Assembly: GCA_023411035.1 (NCBI GenBank) | Contig: JAEYPE010000250.1 | Location: 1-64,000 of the forward strand | DNA from: Pseudomonadota bacterium | GTDB taxonomy: Bacteria; Pseudomonadota; Alphaproteobacteria; Azospirillales; Azospirillaceae | Direction: 5' to 3' | DNA length: 64,000 bases | Shown here: piece after piece, positions 7,855 through 15,835 of the stretch | How positions within the stretch are numbered: position 1 is the stretch's first letter | Layout of the letters: each line of letters opens with the position of its first letter | Translations under genes and position numbers: made by a program | Notes under the pieces: model-generated | Seen by the model: the letters and a program-made list of their open reading frames with translations, nothing else | The model's database searches: none | What the model was told of the DNA's origin: nothing

Positions 7855-8315
7855 ACGGCGTTCCGACCCTCTTCACCATCGGTTACGAAGGCGCGTCCTT
7901 CGACTCCGTTCTGCGCGCGCTGAAGGCGCGGGGCGTGGGGGTCCTGCTGGACGTGCGCGAGTTGCCCCTGTCCCGCCGCGCCGGTTTCTCGAAAAGGCCG
8001 CTGTCCGCCGGGCTGGGGGAGGCGGGCATCGATTATGTCCATCTGAAGGGGCTGGGCACGCCCAAGGAGGGGCGCGTCGCCGCCCACCAGGGCGATATGG
8101 ACCGCTTCTGGTCCATCGTCGAAGACAGGATGCAAACACCGGAGGCGGAGCACGATCTGAACCGCGCCGCCGCCCTGGCGCGGGAGCGCCCGGCCTGCCT
8201 GCTCTGCTTCGAGGCGTCGCCTCACCTCTGCCACCGGCTCCGCGTCGGCGAGCTTCTTCACAGCCGTTTCGGCTTCACGGTGGAGCATCTGGCTCCCGCC
8301 GAGCCTTCCTTTTAG
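7851..8315 (+). CDS. DUF488 family protein
   Basis: A 154-residue protein opening with T-L-F-T-I-G-Y-E-G, the hallmark of DUF488, followed by L-L-D-V-R-E-L-P-L-S-R-R-A-G-F-S-K and a late C-L-L-C-F-E-A ... C-H-R motif. The conserved Asp-Val-Arg and cysteines suggest an enzymatic site, but no activity is established for the family. It is the middle gene of a three-gene run with the preceding unknown protein (4-base overlap) and the ElaA-like acetyltransferase 9 bases downstream. Confidence 0.88.
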   Translation: MNGVPTLFTIGYEGASFDSVLRALKARGVGVLLDVRELPLSRRAGFSKRPLSAGLGEAGIDYVHLKGLGTPKEGRVAAHQGDMDRFWSIVEDRMQTPEAEHDLNRAAALARERPACLLCFEASPHLCHRLRVGELLHSRFGFTVEHLAPAEPSF

Positions 8316-8324
8316 GTTTCCGCC

Positions 8325-8774
8325 ATGCAATCCCGCTGGTACCGCTTCGCCGACCTGTCCGCCGGCACGCTCTACGACATGCTTCTCCTTCGGCAGAGCG
8401 TGCTGGTGGTGGAGCAGGCGTCCCCCTTCCCCGATCTGGACGGACGCGACCCCGTGGCGCTGCATCTGGCGCTCCATGACGGCGATTCCCCGATGCCTGT
8501 CGGCTACGCCCGCGTCTTCGGCCCCGATGCGGAGACCGGCACCACCTCCTTCGGGCGGCTGGCCGTCGCCCCGGCGTGGCGCGGCAAGGCGCTGGGCCGC
8601 CGGCTGGTCGCCGAATGCCTGGAACGGCTGGCCCGGGACTGGCCGGAGCATGACGTGCAGATCAGCGCGCAGCTATATCTTGAGAATTTCTACGGCAGCT
8701 TCGGCTTCCGGCGCGTCAGCGACGTCTATGATGATATTGGAATCGACCACATCGACATGCGGCTGAGCCGATAG
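8325..8774 (+). CDS. elaA: ElaA-like GNAT acetyltransferase
   Basis: A 149-residue GCN5-related N-acetyltransferase of the ElaA group. The signature Y-D-M-L-L-L-R-Q-S-V-L-V-V-E-Q near residue 20 matches ElaA, and the acetyl-CoA binding motif appears as R-L-A-V-A-P-A-W-R-G-K-A-L-G-R-R-L. The substrate is unknown. It ends the small operon starting at 7435 and converges on the gene at 8856, with a palindromic element between. Confidence 0.86.
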   Translation: MQSRWYRFADLSAGTLYDMLLLRQSVLVVEQASPFPDLDGRDPVALHLALHDGDSPMPVGYARVFGPDAETGTTSFGRLAVAPAWRGKALGRRLVAECLERLARDWPEHDVQISAQLYLENFYGSFGFRRVSDVYDDIGIDHIDMRLSR

Positions 8775-8785
8775 TTTGGGAGCGC

Positions 8786-8851
8786 TTCACCACCGAGACA
8801 CGGAGACACAGAGAGATAATCAACTCAGCGCCTCCGTGCTTCTGTGGTGAA
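8786..8851. repeat. large imperfect palindrome between converging genes
   Basis: Left arm 8786-8806 begins TTCACCAC and contains GAGACACGGAGA; right arm 8831-8851 is its near reverse complement (CCTCCGTGCTTCTGTGGTGAA). About 18 of 21 positions pair, around a 24-base centre. The CACCAC-GAG-ACACGGAG wording resembles dispersed palindromic elements in many unrelated bacterial genomes. It sits 11 bases after one stop and 5 before the other, so as RNA it could end transcription from both sides. Confidence 0.75.
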
Positions 8852-8855
8852 ATTT

Positions 8856-9629
8856 TCAATTTCTTGCCGCTGCCAGGATATCGCCGGCTTCCTTACGGAT
8901 GATGTTCAGGTGCTTCAATAGGATCGCCAGGGCCTGATCGTAGTTGAAAGCCTCCTCCGATTCGTCCGGGATGTCGGTATCGTCGGCGGCGACCGACACC
9001 TTGGCCTTCTTCTTCACCGTCGCGAAATAGTCGCTGCCGGTCTTCTCGAACGCCTTGATCGCCTTTTGCAAGGCATCCACGTCGTTCGCCCGCGTAGCCG
9101 CGTCCAGAGCCTTCGTCGCCTTTTCCAGACCGCTCGACGCCCGGAAGGCGAGCAGGAAGCCTTCGGCGGGTTTCTTCTTACCGGTCAGCGCCTCGAACAT
9201 CTTCTTGGCCGCCGTCCAGTCAGCGAAGAAGGTGGTGGCAGGCATCTCCTTGCCGGCGCTGGCCTTCTCCAGTTTCTTCAGGGCGGACTGGCTTTCCAGC
9301 TGGGCCATCTGCTCGACGTTCATCGCGCCGCCCAGCATGTCCGCCGCCACCTCCACGGCGCCCTCGTTCTTCGCCTTCTGCGCCTTCACGATCACCGCAC
9401 TGAGCTTCGCGCGGAAGATCTTGGTCGCCTGGAGCAGGTCGGCCAGAGCCTCACGCAGCGCCTTGGCGTCCCCGGCTTTGTAGGCCTTGTCCCAGGCCGC
9501 GGCGGCCTTTTCCACATCGCCGGACTTCTTCACGACCGCGAGGGCCTCGGCGGAGTTCGGAATCTTCTTCGCCCCGGCCTCGCATTTCGTCTTGTGCTTC
9601 TTGAATTCGGCGGCGGCGACGAACGGCAT
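8856..9629 (-). CDS. Ala/Lys-rich helical protein with internal duplication
   Basis: A 257-residue, almost wholly alpha-helical protein rich in alanine and lysine, with no signal peptide or membrane segment. Residues 45-76 (A-W-D-K-A-Y-K-A-G-D-A-K-A-L ...) and 174-205 (A-L-D-A-A-T-R-A-N-D-V-D-A-L ...) align as two copies of a helical unit, indicating internal duplication. The C-terminal part turns acidic (A-A-D-D-T-D-I-P-D-E-S-E-E). I recognise no family; a phasin-like, nucleoid-associated or scaffold role would be guesswork. Confidence 0.75.
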   Translation of the reverse strand: MPFVAAAEFKKHKTKCEAGAKKIPNSAEALAVVKKSGDVEKAAAAWDKAYKAGDAKALREALADLLQATKIFRAKLSAVIVKAQKAKNEGAVEVAADMLGGAMNVEQMAQLESQSALKKLEKASAGKEMPATTFFADWTAAKKMFEALTGKKKPAEGFLLAFRASSGLEKATKALDAATRANDVDALQKAIKAFEKTGSDYFATVKKKAKVSVAADDTDIPDESEEAFNYDQALAILLKHLNIIRKEAGDILAAARN

Positions 9630-9750
9630 GATCAGGACTCCGGTATGGCTTCTTCAACCGCTCGGCTGCATCAAGCGGTTGTGAAAGACTAGTCGCCGTC
9701 GCGCGCCAGTCAACGCGGGCCCGGTTCAAAATGGAAGAAGCGGCCCCGCC

Positions 9751-11328
9751 CTACCCCACCACCATCGCCCGAAGGGTTTCCAGCCGGTCGGCCTCCGCCG
9801 CCGGCTTGTCCCAGCGGATGCGGTGAACGCGCGGAAAGCGCATCGCCAGACCGCTCTTGTGACGGTTCGACGGGTGCACGCTGTCGAAGGCGACCTCCAG
9901 CACAAGCCCCGGTTCGACCTCCCGCACCGGTCCATAGCGGCGGGTGGTGCGGTTGCGCACCCAGCGGTCGAGTTCCACCAGTTCCGCGTCGGTGAAGCCG
10001 AAATACGCCTTGCCGACCGGCACCAGTTCCTCGCCCCGCCAGACGCCGAAGGTGAAGTCCGAATAATAGCTGGACCGCTTGCCGTGCCCGCGCTGGGCGT
10101 ACATCAGCACGGTGTCGAGCGTCAGCGCACCCCGCTTCCACTTGAACCACGGCCCCTTGGGACGCCCGGCGACATAGGCGCTGTCGCGCCGCTTCAGCAT
10201 CAGCCCTTCGATGCTGTTCTCCCGGCTGCCCTCGCGCAGCGCCTTCAGCGCGTCCCAGCCGTCGAAGGGCACCAGCGGCGACAGGTCCATCCGGCGGGGC
10301 CGCACCGCCTCGTACCAGCGCTCCAGCCGGGCGCGGCGTTCGGTGAAGGGCAGGCCACGCACATCCTCCTCCCCATCGAACAGAATGTCGTAGAGCCGCA
10401 CCCAGGCGGGATACTCCCGGAGCATCGCGGCGGTGACCGTCTTGCGGTTCAGCCGCTGCTGAAGGTCGTTGAAGGGCGCCACCTCTCCCTCGCCGCGGGC
10501 GACCAGCAATTCGCCGTCCACCACGGCGTCGAAGGTCATATGGTCCACGATGTCCGGAAAGGCGCCGGACACGTCGTCGCCGGTGCGGCTGTAGATGCGC
10601 CGTTCGCCGCCGCGGGCCACCAGTTGCACGCGGATGCCGTCCCACTTCCATTCCGCGCTGTAGTCGCCGGGGGAGAGGGCGGCCATGTCCTCCTCCTCCA
10701 GCGGGTGGGAGAGCATCAGCGGGCGGAAGCCGGCGCCCTTGCCCGCCGCCGGGCGGTCGGACTTTCCTTCCAGCCAGGCGAACAGATCCGCGTATGGCGG
10801 GGTCAGCCCATGCCAGCATTCCTCGAGCTCGCCGAGATCGGCCCGCCCCCATTCCGCTAGCGCCGTCTTGGCGAGCCGTGCCGACACGCCCACCCGCAGA
10901 CTGCCGGTGATGAGCTTCAGCAGCGCGAAGCGGCCCGAGGAGTCCAGCGTGTCGAGCCAGCCCTCCACCAGCCCCATCACCTGCCCGCGCTTCGCGGACC
11001 GCAGCGTCTCCACGACGTCGGTCAGGGAGGGCGGCAGGCTGTCGGCCCGCTCCGGTCTCTCCGGCCAGATCAGGGCCGCCGTCTCCGCAAGGTCGCCCAC
11101 ATAATCATAGGACAAGGCGAACAGCTCCGGATCGACGCGGGTGGCGACCAGTTGCCGGATGGCCGCGGGCTTGGCCGCGTGGAAGACCAGCGTTTCCGTC
11201 AGGGCCGCCAGCGCCCAGCCGCGGTCGGGGTCCGGCGTGGTGGCGAAGAAATCGGCCAGCAGGCGGAGCTTCCCGTTGCGCGAGGGCATGAAGACCAGCC
11301 CGTCGATCAGGGAGGAGAAGTTCTTCAC
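9751..11328 (-). CDS. ATP-dependent DNA ligase (cisplatin-type, exonuclease-associated)
   Basis: A 525-residue ATP-dependent DNA ligase. After an N-terminal DNA-binding domain (about 1-190), the adenylation motif A-E-W-K-W-D-G-I-R places the AMP-accepting lysine at residue 228; motif III/IIIa D-G-E-L and motif V-like F-K-W-K-R follow, with an OB-fold at the C-terminus. The GTG start at 11328 gives K-N-F-S-S-L-I-D-G-L; the frame stays open upstream but the extension lies inside the neighbour. The start overlaps the exonuclease stop (GTGA). This ligase-exonuclease pair is a known repair module, in some genomes with a helicase not seen here. Confidence 0.92.
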   Translation of the reverse strand: MKNFSSLIDGLVFMPSRNGKLRLLADFFATTPDPDRGWALAALTETLVFHAAKPAAIRQLVATRVDPELFALSYDYVGDLAETAALIWPERPERADSLPPSLTDVVETLRSAKRGQVMGLVEGWLDTLDSSGRFALLKLITGSLRVGVSARLAKTALAEWGRADLGELEECWHGLTPPYADLFAWLEGKSDRPAAGKGAGFRPLMLSHPLEEEDMAALSPGDYSAEWKWDGIRVQLVARGGERRIYSRTGDDVSGAFPDIVDHMTFDAVVDGELLVARGEGEVAPFNDLQQRLNRKTVTAAMLREYPAWVRLYDILFDGEEDVRGLPFTERRARLERWYEAVRPRRMDLSPLVPFDGWDALKALREGSRENSIEGLMLKRRDSAYVAGRPKGPWFKWKRGALTLDTVLMYAQRGHGKRSSYYSDFTFGVWRGEELVPVGKAYFGFTDAELVELDRWVRNRTTRRYGPVREVEPGLVLEVAFDSVHPSNRHKSGLAMRFPRVHRIRWDKPAAEADRLETLRAMVVG

Positions 11329-12380
11329 GCCCCCTCCTCGTCGAAGCCGACCAGGGCCAGGGCGCGGGCGCGGATGCCGCGCCGGGTCGCGTGGTGGACC
11401 AGCGCCTCTTCCCGGCCATGGGTCACCCAGACCTCCGGCGCGGCGACCTCCTCCAGCGTTTGGGTCAGTTCGTCCCAATCCGCGTGGTCGGAGATGACCA
11501 GGGGCAGTTCCACCCCGCGCTGGCGCGCCCGCTGCCGCACCCGCATCCAGCCAGACGCCATCGCCACCACCGGGTCGGTCAGCCGCCGCGCCCAGCGGTC
11601 GGCCACGGCGCCGGGCGGGGCCAGCACCAGGGCACCCTTCAGCTTCTCCTTCGCCGCGACGGTGGCCGGGCGAAGCTCTCCCAAGGCGACGCCGAAACGC
11701 TCGTAGAGCGCGCAGATCGGCTCAAGCGCGCCGTGCAGATAGATCGGGCGGTCATAGCCGGCGGCGCGCAGCAGGGAGATCACCCGCTGGCATTTCCCCA
11801 GCGCATAGACCCCGACCACATGGCTGCGCTCCGGAAAGATCGACAGGGAATGCAGCAGCTTGCCGATCTCCTCCAGGTCCGGCGGGTGGCGGAAGACGGG
11901 CAGGCCGAAGGTGGCCTCGGTGATGAAGACGTCGCAGGGCACCGGCTCGAACGGGGCGCAGGTGCGGTCGAAGCGCCGCTTGTAGTCGCCGGACACCACC
12001 ACCCGCGTCCCCCCATGTTCCAGCACCACCTGGGCGCTGCCCAGCACATGGCCGGCGGGGGCCAACCGCACCGTCACGTCGCCGATGCGGATCGCCTCGC
12101 CATAGTCCAGGGCCTGCGTGGCCGCGCCGCCCCCCTCCCCCAGCCTTTGCCGCATGATGGCGAGCGTTCTGGCGGTGGCGAGCACATGGGCGTGGCCGGG
12201 CCGGGCGTGGTCGGAATGGCCGTGGGTGACGACCGCAAGCTCCACCGGGCGCAGCGGATCGATGTAGAAGCCGCCGGGCTCCACATAAAGCCCCTCCGGA
12301 CAAACCCTGATCCAGCGCTCGGCAGGTATTCTGGCGGCAGGTATTTTGGCGGCGGGATACGGTGCAGGCATGTCCTGCAA
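11325..12380 (-). CDS. ligase-associated DNA exonuclease (metallo-beta-lactamase/beta-CASP fold)
   Basis: A 351-residue metallo-beta-lactamase-fold nuclease related to SNM1/Artemis proteins. The zinc motif T-H-G-H-S-D-H-A-R-P-G-H puts H53, H55, D57 and H58 in place; later ligands include the G-H in A-P-A-G-H-V-L-G-S-A and the D in V-S-G-D-Y-K. The product would trim DNA ends before sealing by the ligase encoded downstream, with which it overlaps by 4 bases. The N-terminus contains a short tandem repeat, A-K-I-P-A-A-R-I-P-A-E, encoded by two 15-base copies, so the ATG at 12371 or a later start is possible. Confidence 0.92.
   Translation of the reverse strand: MQDMPAPYPAAKIPAARIPAERWIRVCPEGLYVEPGGFYIDPLRPVELAVVTHGHSDHARPGHAHVLATARTLAIMRQRLGEGGGAATQALDYGEAIRIGDVTVRLAPAGHVLGSAQVVLEHGGTRVVVSGDYKRRFDRTCAPFEPVPCDVFITEATFGLPVFRHPPDLEEIGKLLHSLSIFPERSHVVGVYALGKCQRVISLLRAAGYDRPIYLHGALEPICALYERFGVALGELRPATVAAKEKLKGALVLAPPGAVADRWARRLTDPVVAMASGWMRVRQRARQRGVELPLVISDHADWDELTQTLEEVAAPEVWVTHGREEALVHHATRRGIRARALALVGFDEEGA
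12321..12350. repeat. 15-base tandem duplication
   Basis: Two adjacent 15-base copies (12321-12335 and 12336-12350) differ at one base and are followed by a partial third. They add I-P-A-A-type residues at the N-terminus of the exonuclease and look like a recent slippage event. Confidence 0.8.
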
Positions 12381-12478
12381 TATAGGTCGGCCTCGCGAGA
12401 GGACAAAATTCCGATTCCTCCGATTGCGCCGATCGGAGCCTCAGCGCAGGATGCGGGCGAACGAGGGAGAAACCGACC

Positions 12479-13399
12479 ATGCACGACCGCCTGTCCCCAA
12501 CACCCGAGGTTGCCTCTGCCCTGGCCGAGGGGCGGCCCGTCGTCGCGCTGGAATCCACCGTCATCTCCCACGGCATGCCCTATCCGAAGAATCTGGAGAC
12601 GGCGAAGGCGCTGGAGGACGCGGTGCGGGCCGAAGGCGCGGTGCCCGCGACCATCGCCGTTCTGGACGGGCGCATCCGCGTCGGGCTGGACGGCGATGCG
12701 CTGGAACGGCTCGCCAAGGGCGGCAGAAGCGTCATGAAGCTGAGCCGCCGCGACCTGCCCGTCGCCCTGGCGACCGGAGTGCCGGGCGCCACCACCGTGG
12801 CCGCCACCATGATCGCCGCAAGGCTGGCCGGTATCGCCGTCTTCGCCACCGGGGGCCTGGGCGGGGTGCACCGAGGGGCGGAAACCAGTTTCGACGTGTC
12901 GGCGGATCTGGACGAGTTGGCCCGCACCAGCGTCTGCGTCGTTTGTGCAGGTGCGAAGTCGATTCTCGACCTGCCGAAGACGCTGGAGGTGCTGGAAACC
13001 CGCGGCGTTCCCGTTTTGGGCCTGGGCACGGACGAGTTCCCGGCCTTCTACAGCCGCAACTCTGGTCTGCCCGTCTCTCATCGCTGTGACACCGTGCATG
13101 AGGTTGCGGCCATCCTGCGGGCCAAATGGGACCTTGGGCTGGAGGGTGGCGTGGTCCTCGCCAACCCCATCCCGGTGGCCGACGCGCTGGACGGCGCCGC
13201 CATGGAGCAGGCCATCGCGCAGGCGCTAAGCGATGCGGAAGCGCATGGAATCACGGGAAAATCCGTGACGCCTTTTCTCCTGGCGGCGCTTGAGCGGATC
13301 ACCGGCGGGCGCAGCCTGACCGCGAACATGGCGCTGATCCGCAACAACGCCGTAACCGCGGCGCGGCTGGCCGCGGCTTACGCCGCCTATCCGGTGTGA
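12479..13399 (+). CDS. psuG: pseudouridine-5'-phosphate glycosidase
   Basis: A 306-residue PsuG/YeiN family enzyme that splits pseudouridine 5'-phosphate into uracil and ribose 5-phosphate during RNA turnover. Family motifs are V-A-L-E-S-T-V-I-S-H-G-M-P-Y-P near the start, then T-T-V-A-A-T-M-I-A-A, T-G-G-L-G-G-V-H-R-G-A and A-N-P-I-P in the second half. No pseudouridine kinase gene is adjacent. Divergent from the exonuclease gene across 98 bases. GAGGGAGA precedes the ATG. Confidence 0.95.
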   Translation: MHDRLSPTPEVASALAEGRPVVALESTVISHGMPYPKNLETAKALEDAVRAEGAVPATIAVLDGRIRVGLDGDALERLAKGGRSVMKLSRRDLPVALATGVPGATTVAATMIAARLAGIAVFATGGLGGVHRGAETSFDVSADLDELARTSVCVVCAGAKSILDLPKTLEVLETRGVPVLGLGTDEFPAFYSRNSGLPVSHRCDTVHEVAAILRAKWDLGLEGGVVLANPIPVADALDGAAMEQAIAQALSDAEAHGITGKSVTPFLLAALERITGGRSLTANMALIRNNAVTAARLAAAYAAYPV

Positions 13400-13509
13400 C
13401 CGATCATAGGCCATTGCGCATAAGTGGTACGCCATCCGTGACATGTGGGCTTAAGACCCCGTTAACCGACGCGGGGTGAATGTGCGCCCGTTCTTCAGCG
13501 GAGGTTTCT

Positions 13510-13923
13510 ATGCGTGCGCCAAGCCCGTCGAACCTGGTTTCCCGGATGATCGCCATGGCCGCCCAGCCCGACGATGGCGCCGGCGAAGCCGACAACCGCC
13601 CGGCTGCGCGGGTGAAGAAGATCGTCTGGACCTCCCAGGCGGCGAAGCTGCGGGGCTCCCTCTCCTCCCGCCTCGTGCACGAGATCGAATGCGCGGTGTC
13701 CGCCGATCTCGACAGCATGGAACTGCCGGAGGTGTTCTTCACTTCCGTCGAGTTCGCCGGCCGCGTCATCACCTGCGACCTGGATGCCTCGGGCACCGCG
13801 TCGATCTTCGGCCTGATCGACGTCAGCGAATATGACGAGCTGGTGGAGGAGGCGGGCGACGACGCCCTGTTCGGCGTCGATTGGGACGGCGTCTACGTCA
13901 CCCCGGCGCGCACCCGCCACTGA
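13510..13923 (+). CDS. conserved protein of unknown function
   Basis: A 137-residue soluble protein. The start at 13510 is fixed by a strong GGAGG (13500-13504) 5 bases upstream, although the frame is open ten codons earlier. After a disordered-looking N-terminus of about 40 residues, a compact acidic domain runs K-K-I-V-W-T-S-Q-A-A-K-L-R-G-S-L ... V-F-F-T-S-V-E-F-A-G-R-V-I-T-C-D-L-D ... D-V-S-E-Y-D-E-L-V. I do not recognise the family. A strong terminator follows. Confidence 0.75.
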   Translation: MRAPSPSNLVSRMIAMAAQPDDGAGEADNRPAARVKKIVWTSQAAKLRGSLSSRLVHEIECAVSADLDSMELPEVFFTSVEFAGRVITCDLDASGTASIFGLIDVSEYDELVEEAGDDALFGVDWDGVYVTPARTRH

Positions 13924-13946
13924 GCCGTTCCGCCCTTGTCGAGCAG

Positions 13947-13988
13947 AATGCGGGGACCGGACGCACGCCGGTCCCCGCATTGTTTTTT
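13947..13988 (+). terminator. Rho-independent terminator
   Basis: A 14-base-pair stem (13947-13960 with 13968-13981), loop ACGCACG and a run TGTTTTTT. It ends transcription of the gene stopping at 13923; the T-run is on the plus side only. Confidence 0.92.
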
Positions 13989-13999
13989 GGACGGCGGCC

Positions 14000-14890
14000 T
14001 CAGCCCAGCGCGCGGGCGAGGATGAGGTCCAGCGTTTTCAGCATCTCCGGGTCGCGCTTGTCCGGCGCGGTCATGATCGCGTTGTCGAGCGCCGTGTGGC
14101 AGCCCTGGGTGCACAGCCCGTCGCGCCCCCGAAGCTTCGGGGCGAGCGCCTTCACCAGCGACCGGGCCTTGCCGGCGTTGGCGACCACCACCCGGATGAC
14201 GGCGTCCACGGTGACGTGCTCATGGTCGGGATGCCAGCAGTCGAAATCGGTGACCATGGCGACGGTCGCGTAGCACATCTCCGCCTCGCGGGCGAGCTTG
14301 GCCTCCGGCATGTTGGTCATGCCGATCACGTCGCAGCCCCAGCTCCGGTACAGTTCGGACTCGGCCTTGGTCGAAAATTGCGGGCCTTCCATGACCATGT
14401 AGGTGCCGCGGCGCTGGTGCGGAATATCCAGCTCCACCAGCGATTCCTCGATCAGATCGCCCAGCCGCCCGCAGACCGGGTGGCCCAGCGCCACATGCGC
14501 CACCAGACCGGTGCCGAAGAAGGTCTTCGCGCGGGCGAAGGTGCGGTCGATGAACTGGTCGATCACCACGAAGGTGCCGGGCGGCAGATGCTCCTTCAGG
14601 GAGCCGACGGCGGAAACCGACAGGATTTCGGTCACGCCAAGCGCCTTCAGCGCGTAGATGTTGGCGCGGAAGTTCAGTTCGGACGGCGGGATGCGGTGCC
14701 CCCGGCCATGGCGCGGCAGGAAGACCAGCTTCTGTCCGCCCAGATCGCCCGTCAGCAGTTCGTCCGACGGGTCGCCGAAGGGGGTTTCCACCTTTACCCA
14801 GCGCTGGTTCTCCAGACCGTCGATGTCGTAGACGCCGCTGCCGCCGATCACGCCGAGCACCGGCGCGGACCCGGTTTCCGCCATAGTCAT
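14000..14890 (-). CDS. mtnP: S-methyl-5'-thioadenosine phosphorylase
   Basis: A 296-residue purine nucleoside phosphorylase-family enzyme that splits methylthioadenosine, a by-product of polyamine and homoserine-lactone synthesis, to adenine and methylthioribose 1-phosphate. The N-terminus shows G-V-I-G-G-S-G-V-Y with the phosphate-binding glycines and serine; P-R-H-G-R-G-H follows, then the substrate-site run V-M-E-G-P-Q-F-S-T-K-A-E-S and I-G-M-T-N-M-P-E-A. The T-M-A-T/N-M-P region favours thioadenosine over other purine nucleosides. The methionine salvage genes are not adjacent. Confidence 0.93.
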   Translation of the reverse strand: MTMAETGSAPVLGVIGGSGVYDIDGLENQRWVKVETPFGDPSDELLTGDLGGQKLVFLPRHGRGHRIPPSELNFRANIYALKALGVTEILSVSAVGSLKEHLPPGTFVVIDQFIDRTFARAKTFFGTGLVAHVALGHPVCGRLGDLIEESLVELDIPHQRRGTYMVMEGPQFSTKAESELYRSWGCDVIGMTNMPEAKLAREAEMCYATVAMVTDFDCWHPDHEHVTVDAVIRVVVANAGKARSLVKALAPKLRGRDGLCTQGCHTALDNAIMTAPDKRDPEMLKTLDLILARALG

Positions 14891-14955
14891 ATGCCTCCGT
14901 CAATGGGTGGGCGCAGTATTCCGCCCCGGCCCGGCAAAGGCAACGGCGGCAACGA

Positions 14956-15654
14956 TCACAGCGTGCGAAGAAGCACCACGACCAGTGTCAGATAAACGGC
15001 GGCCTTCGCCGCGGTGCCGAGGCGCGCGGCGCTCCACAGCGCGACGCCGGGCCGGCGGAACAGGGCGACCAGCGCCATCCCCGCCGCGAAGCCCCCCAGA
15101 TGGGCCGCCCAGGCCACGTCGGCCAGTTCCGAATCCGGTCCCGGCGGCATCAGCGTCATCGCCACATTGACCGCCAGGAAGCCGCCGACCACAAAGGATG
15201 CGGGAACCCGCGGCCCCGGCGACACGCCCAGCGTCGCCTGCGGGTGCAGCAGCAGATAGGCCCCCATCACGCCGCAAATGGCCCCGCTCGCCCCGACCAG
15301 CGGCGCCATGGGATCGATGGCGAGCACCCCCTCGACCACCGCCCCCACCGCCGCGCACAGCACGAAGAACAGCAGGTAGCGCAGGCTGCCCATGGACATT
15401 TCCACCGCGCCGCCGAAGGCCCAGAGCACAACCATGTTGCTGGCCAGATGCACGATGTCGCTGTGGATCAGGACGTGGCCGAACAGCCCGCGCCACACCG
15501 CCCAGGTCGGCAGCGGCCCGGCCATCTCCACCGTTCCGAGGAAATAGGCGGGGACGAAGGCGAACGTCTCCGGCGGCAGGCCCAGCACGAAGGCGATCGT
15601 GCAGGCCATGACGATGCCCTGGTTGACGTAGGGTATGCCTTTGGCCGCTCCCAC
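14956..15654 (-). CDS. rhomboid family intramembrane serine protease
   Basis: A polytopic membrane protease of about 232 residues. The catalytic motif G-A-S-G (121-124, Ser123) lies in one helix and the catalytic His185 in a later one (A-A-H-L-G-G); H-x4-H-x3-N (64-73) would form the oxyanion hole. About six hydrophobic segments are visible. The GTG at 15654 is chosen because an AGGGGG lies just upstream and the first helix follows closely; the frame is open far upstream into tamB, where it is not coding. The substrate is unknown. Confidence 0.88.
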   Translation of the reverse strand: MGAAKGIPYVNQGIVMACTIAFVLGLPPETFAFVPAYFLGTVEMAGPLPTWAVWRGLFGHVLIHSDIVHLASNMVVLWAFGGAVEMSMGSLRYLLFFVLCAAVGAVVEGVLAIDPMAPLVGASGAICGVMGAYLLLHPQATLGVSPGPRVPASFVVGGFLAVNVAMTLMPPGPDSELADVAWAAHLGGFAAGMALVALFRRPGVALWSAARLGTAAKAAVYLTLVVVLLRTL

Positions 15655-15733
15655 CGTTCCCCCTTCGCCGCCCGCCGCGGCCCGGCCATCACCCTTGCTC
15701 GATATGGGGGGCTTTCCGCCGATGACCAGCGTC

Positions 15734-15759
15734 GGGCAGCGGCACCGGGCAGCGGCACC
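15734..15759. repeat. 13-base perfect tandem repeat
   Basis: Two identical 13-base copies (15734-15746 and 15747-15759) starting GGGCAGCGG, followed by a partial third. They lie in the non-coding stretch between tamB and the rhomboid gene. Confidence 0.75.
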
Positions 15760-15835
15760 GGGCGGGGCGCGGAAGCAGATGAACCGCGGGTGAGAGAGGG
15801 AAAGATGCCAAATGCGAATTTCCTGGTGGAACCGG

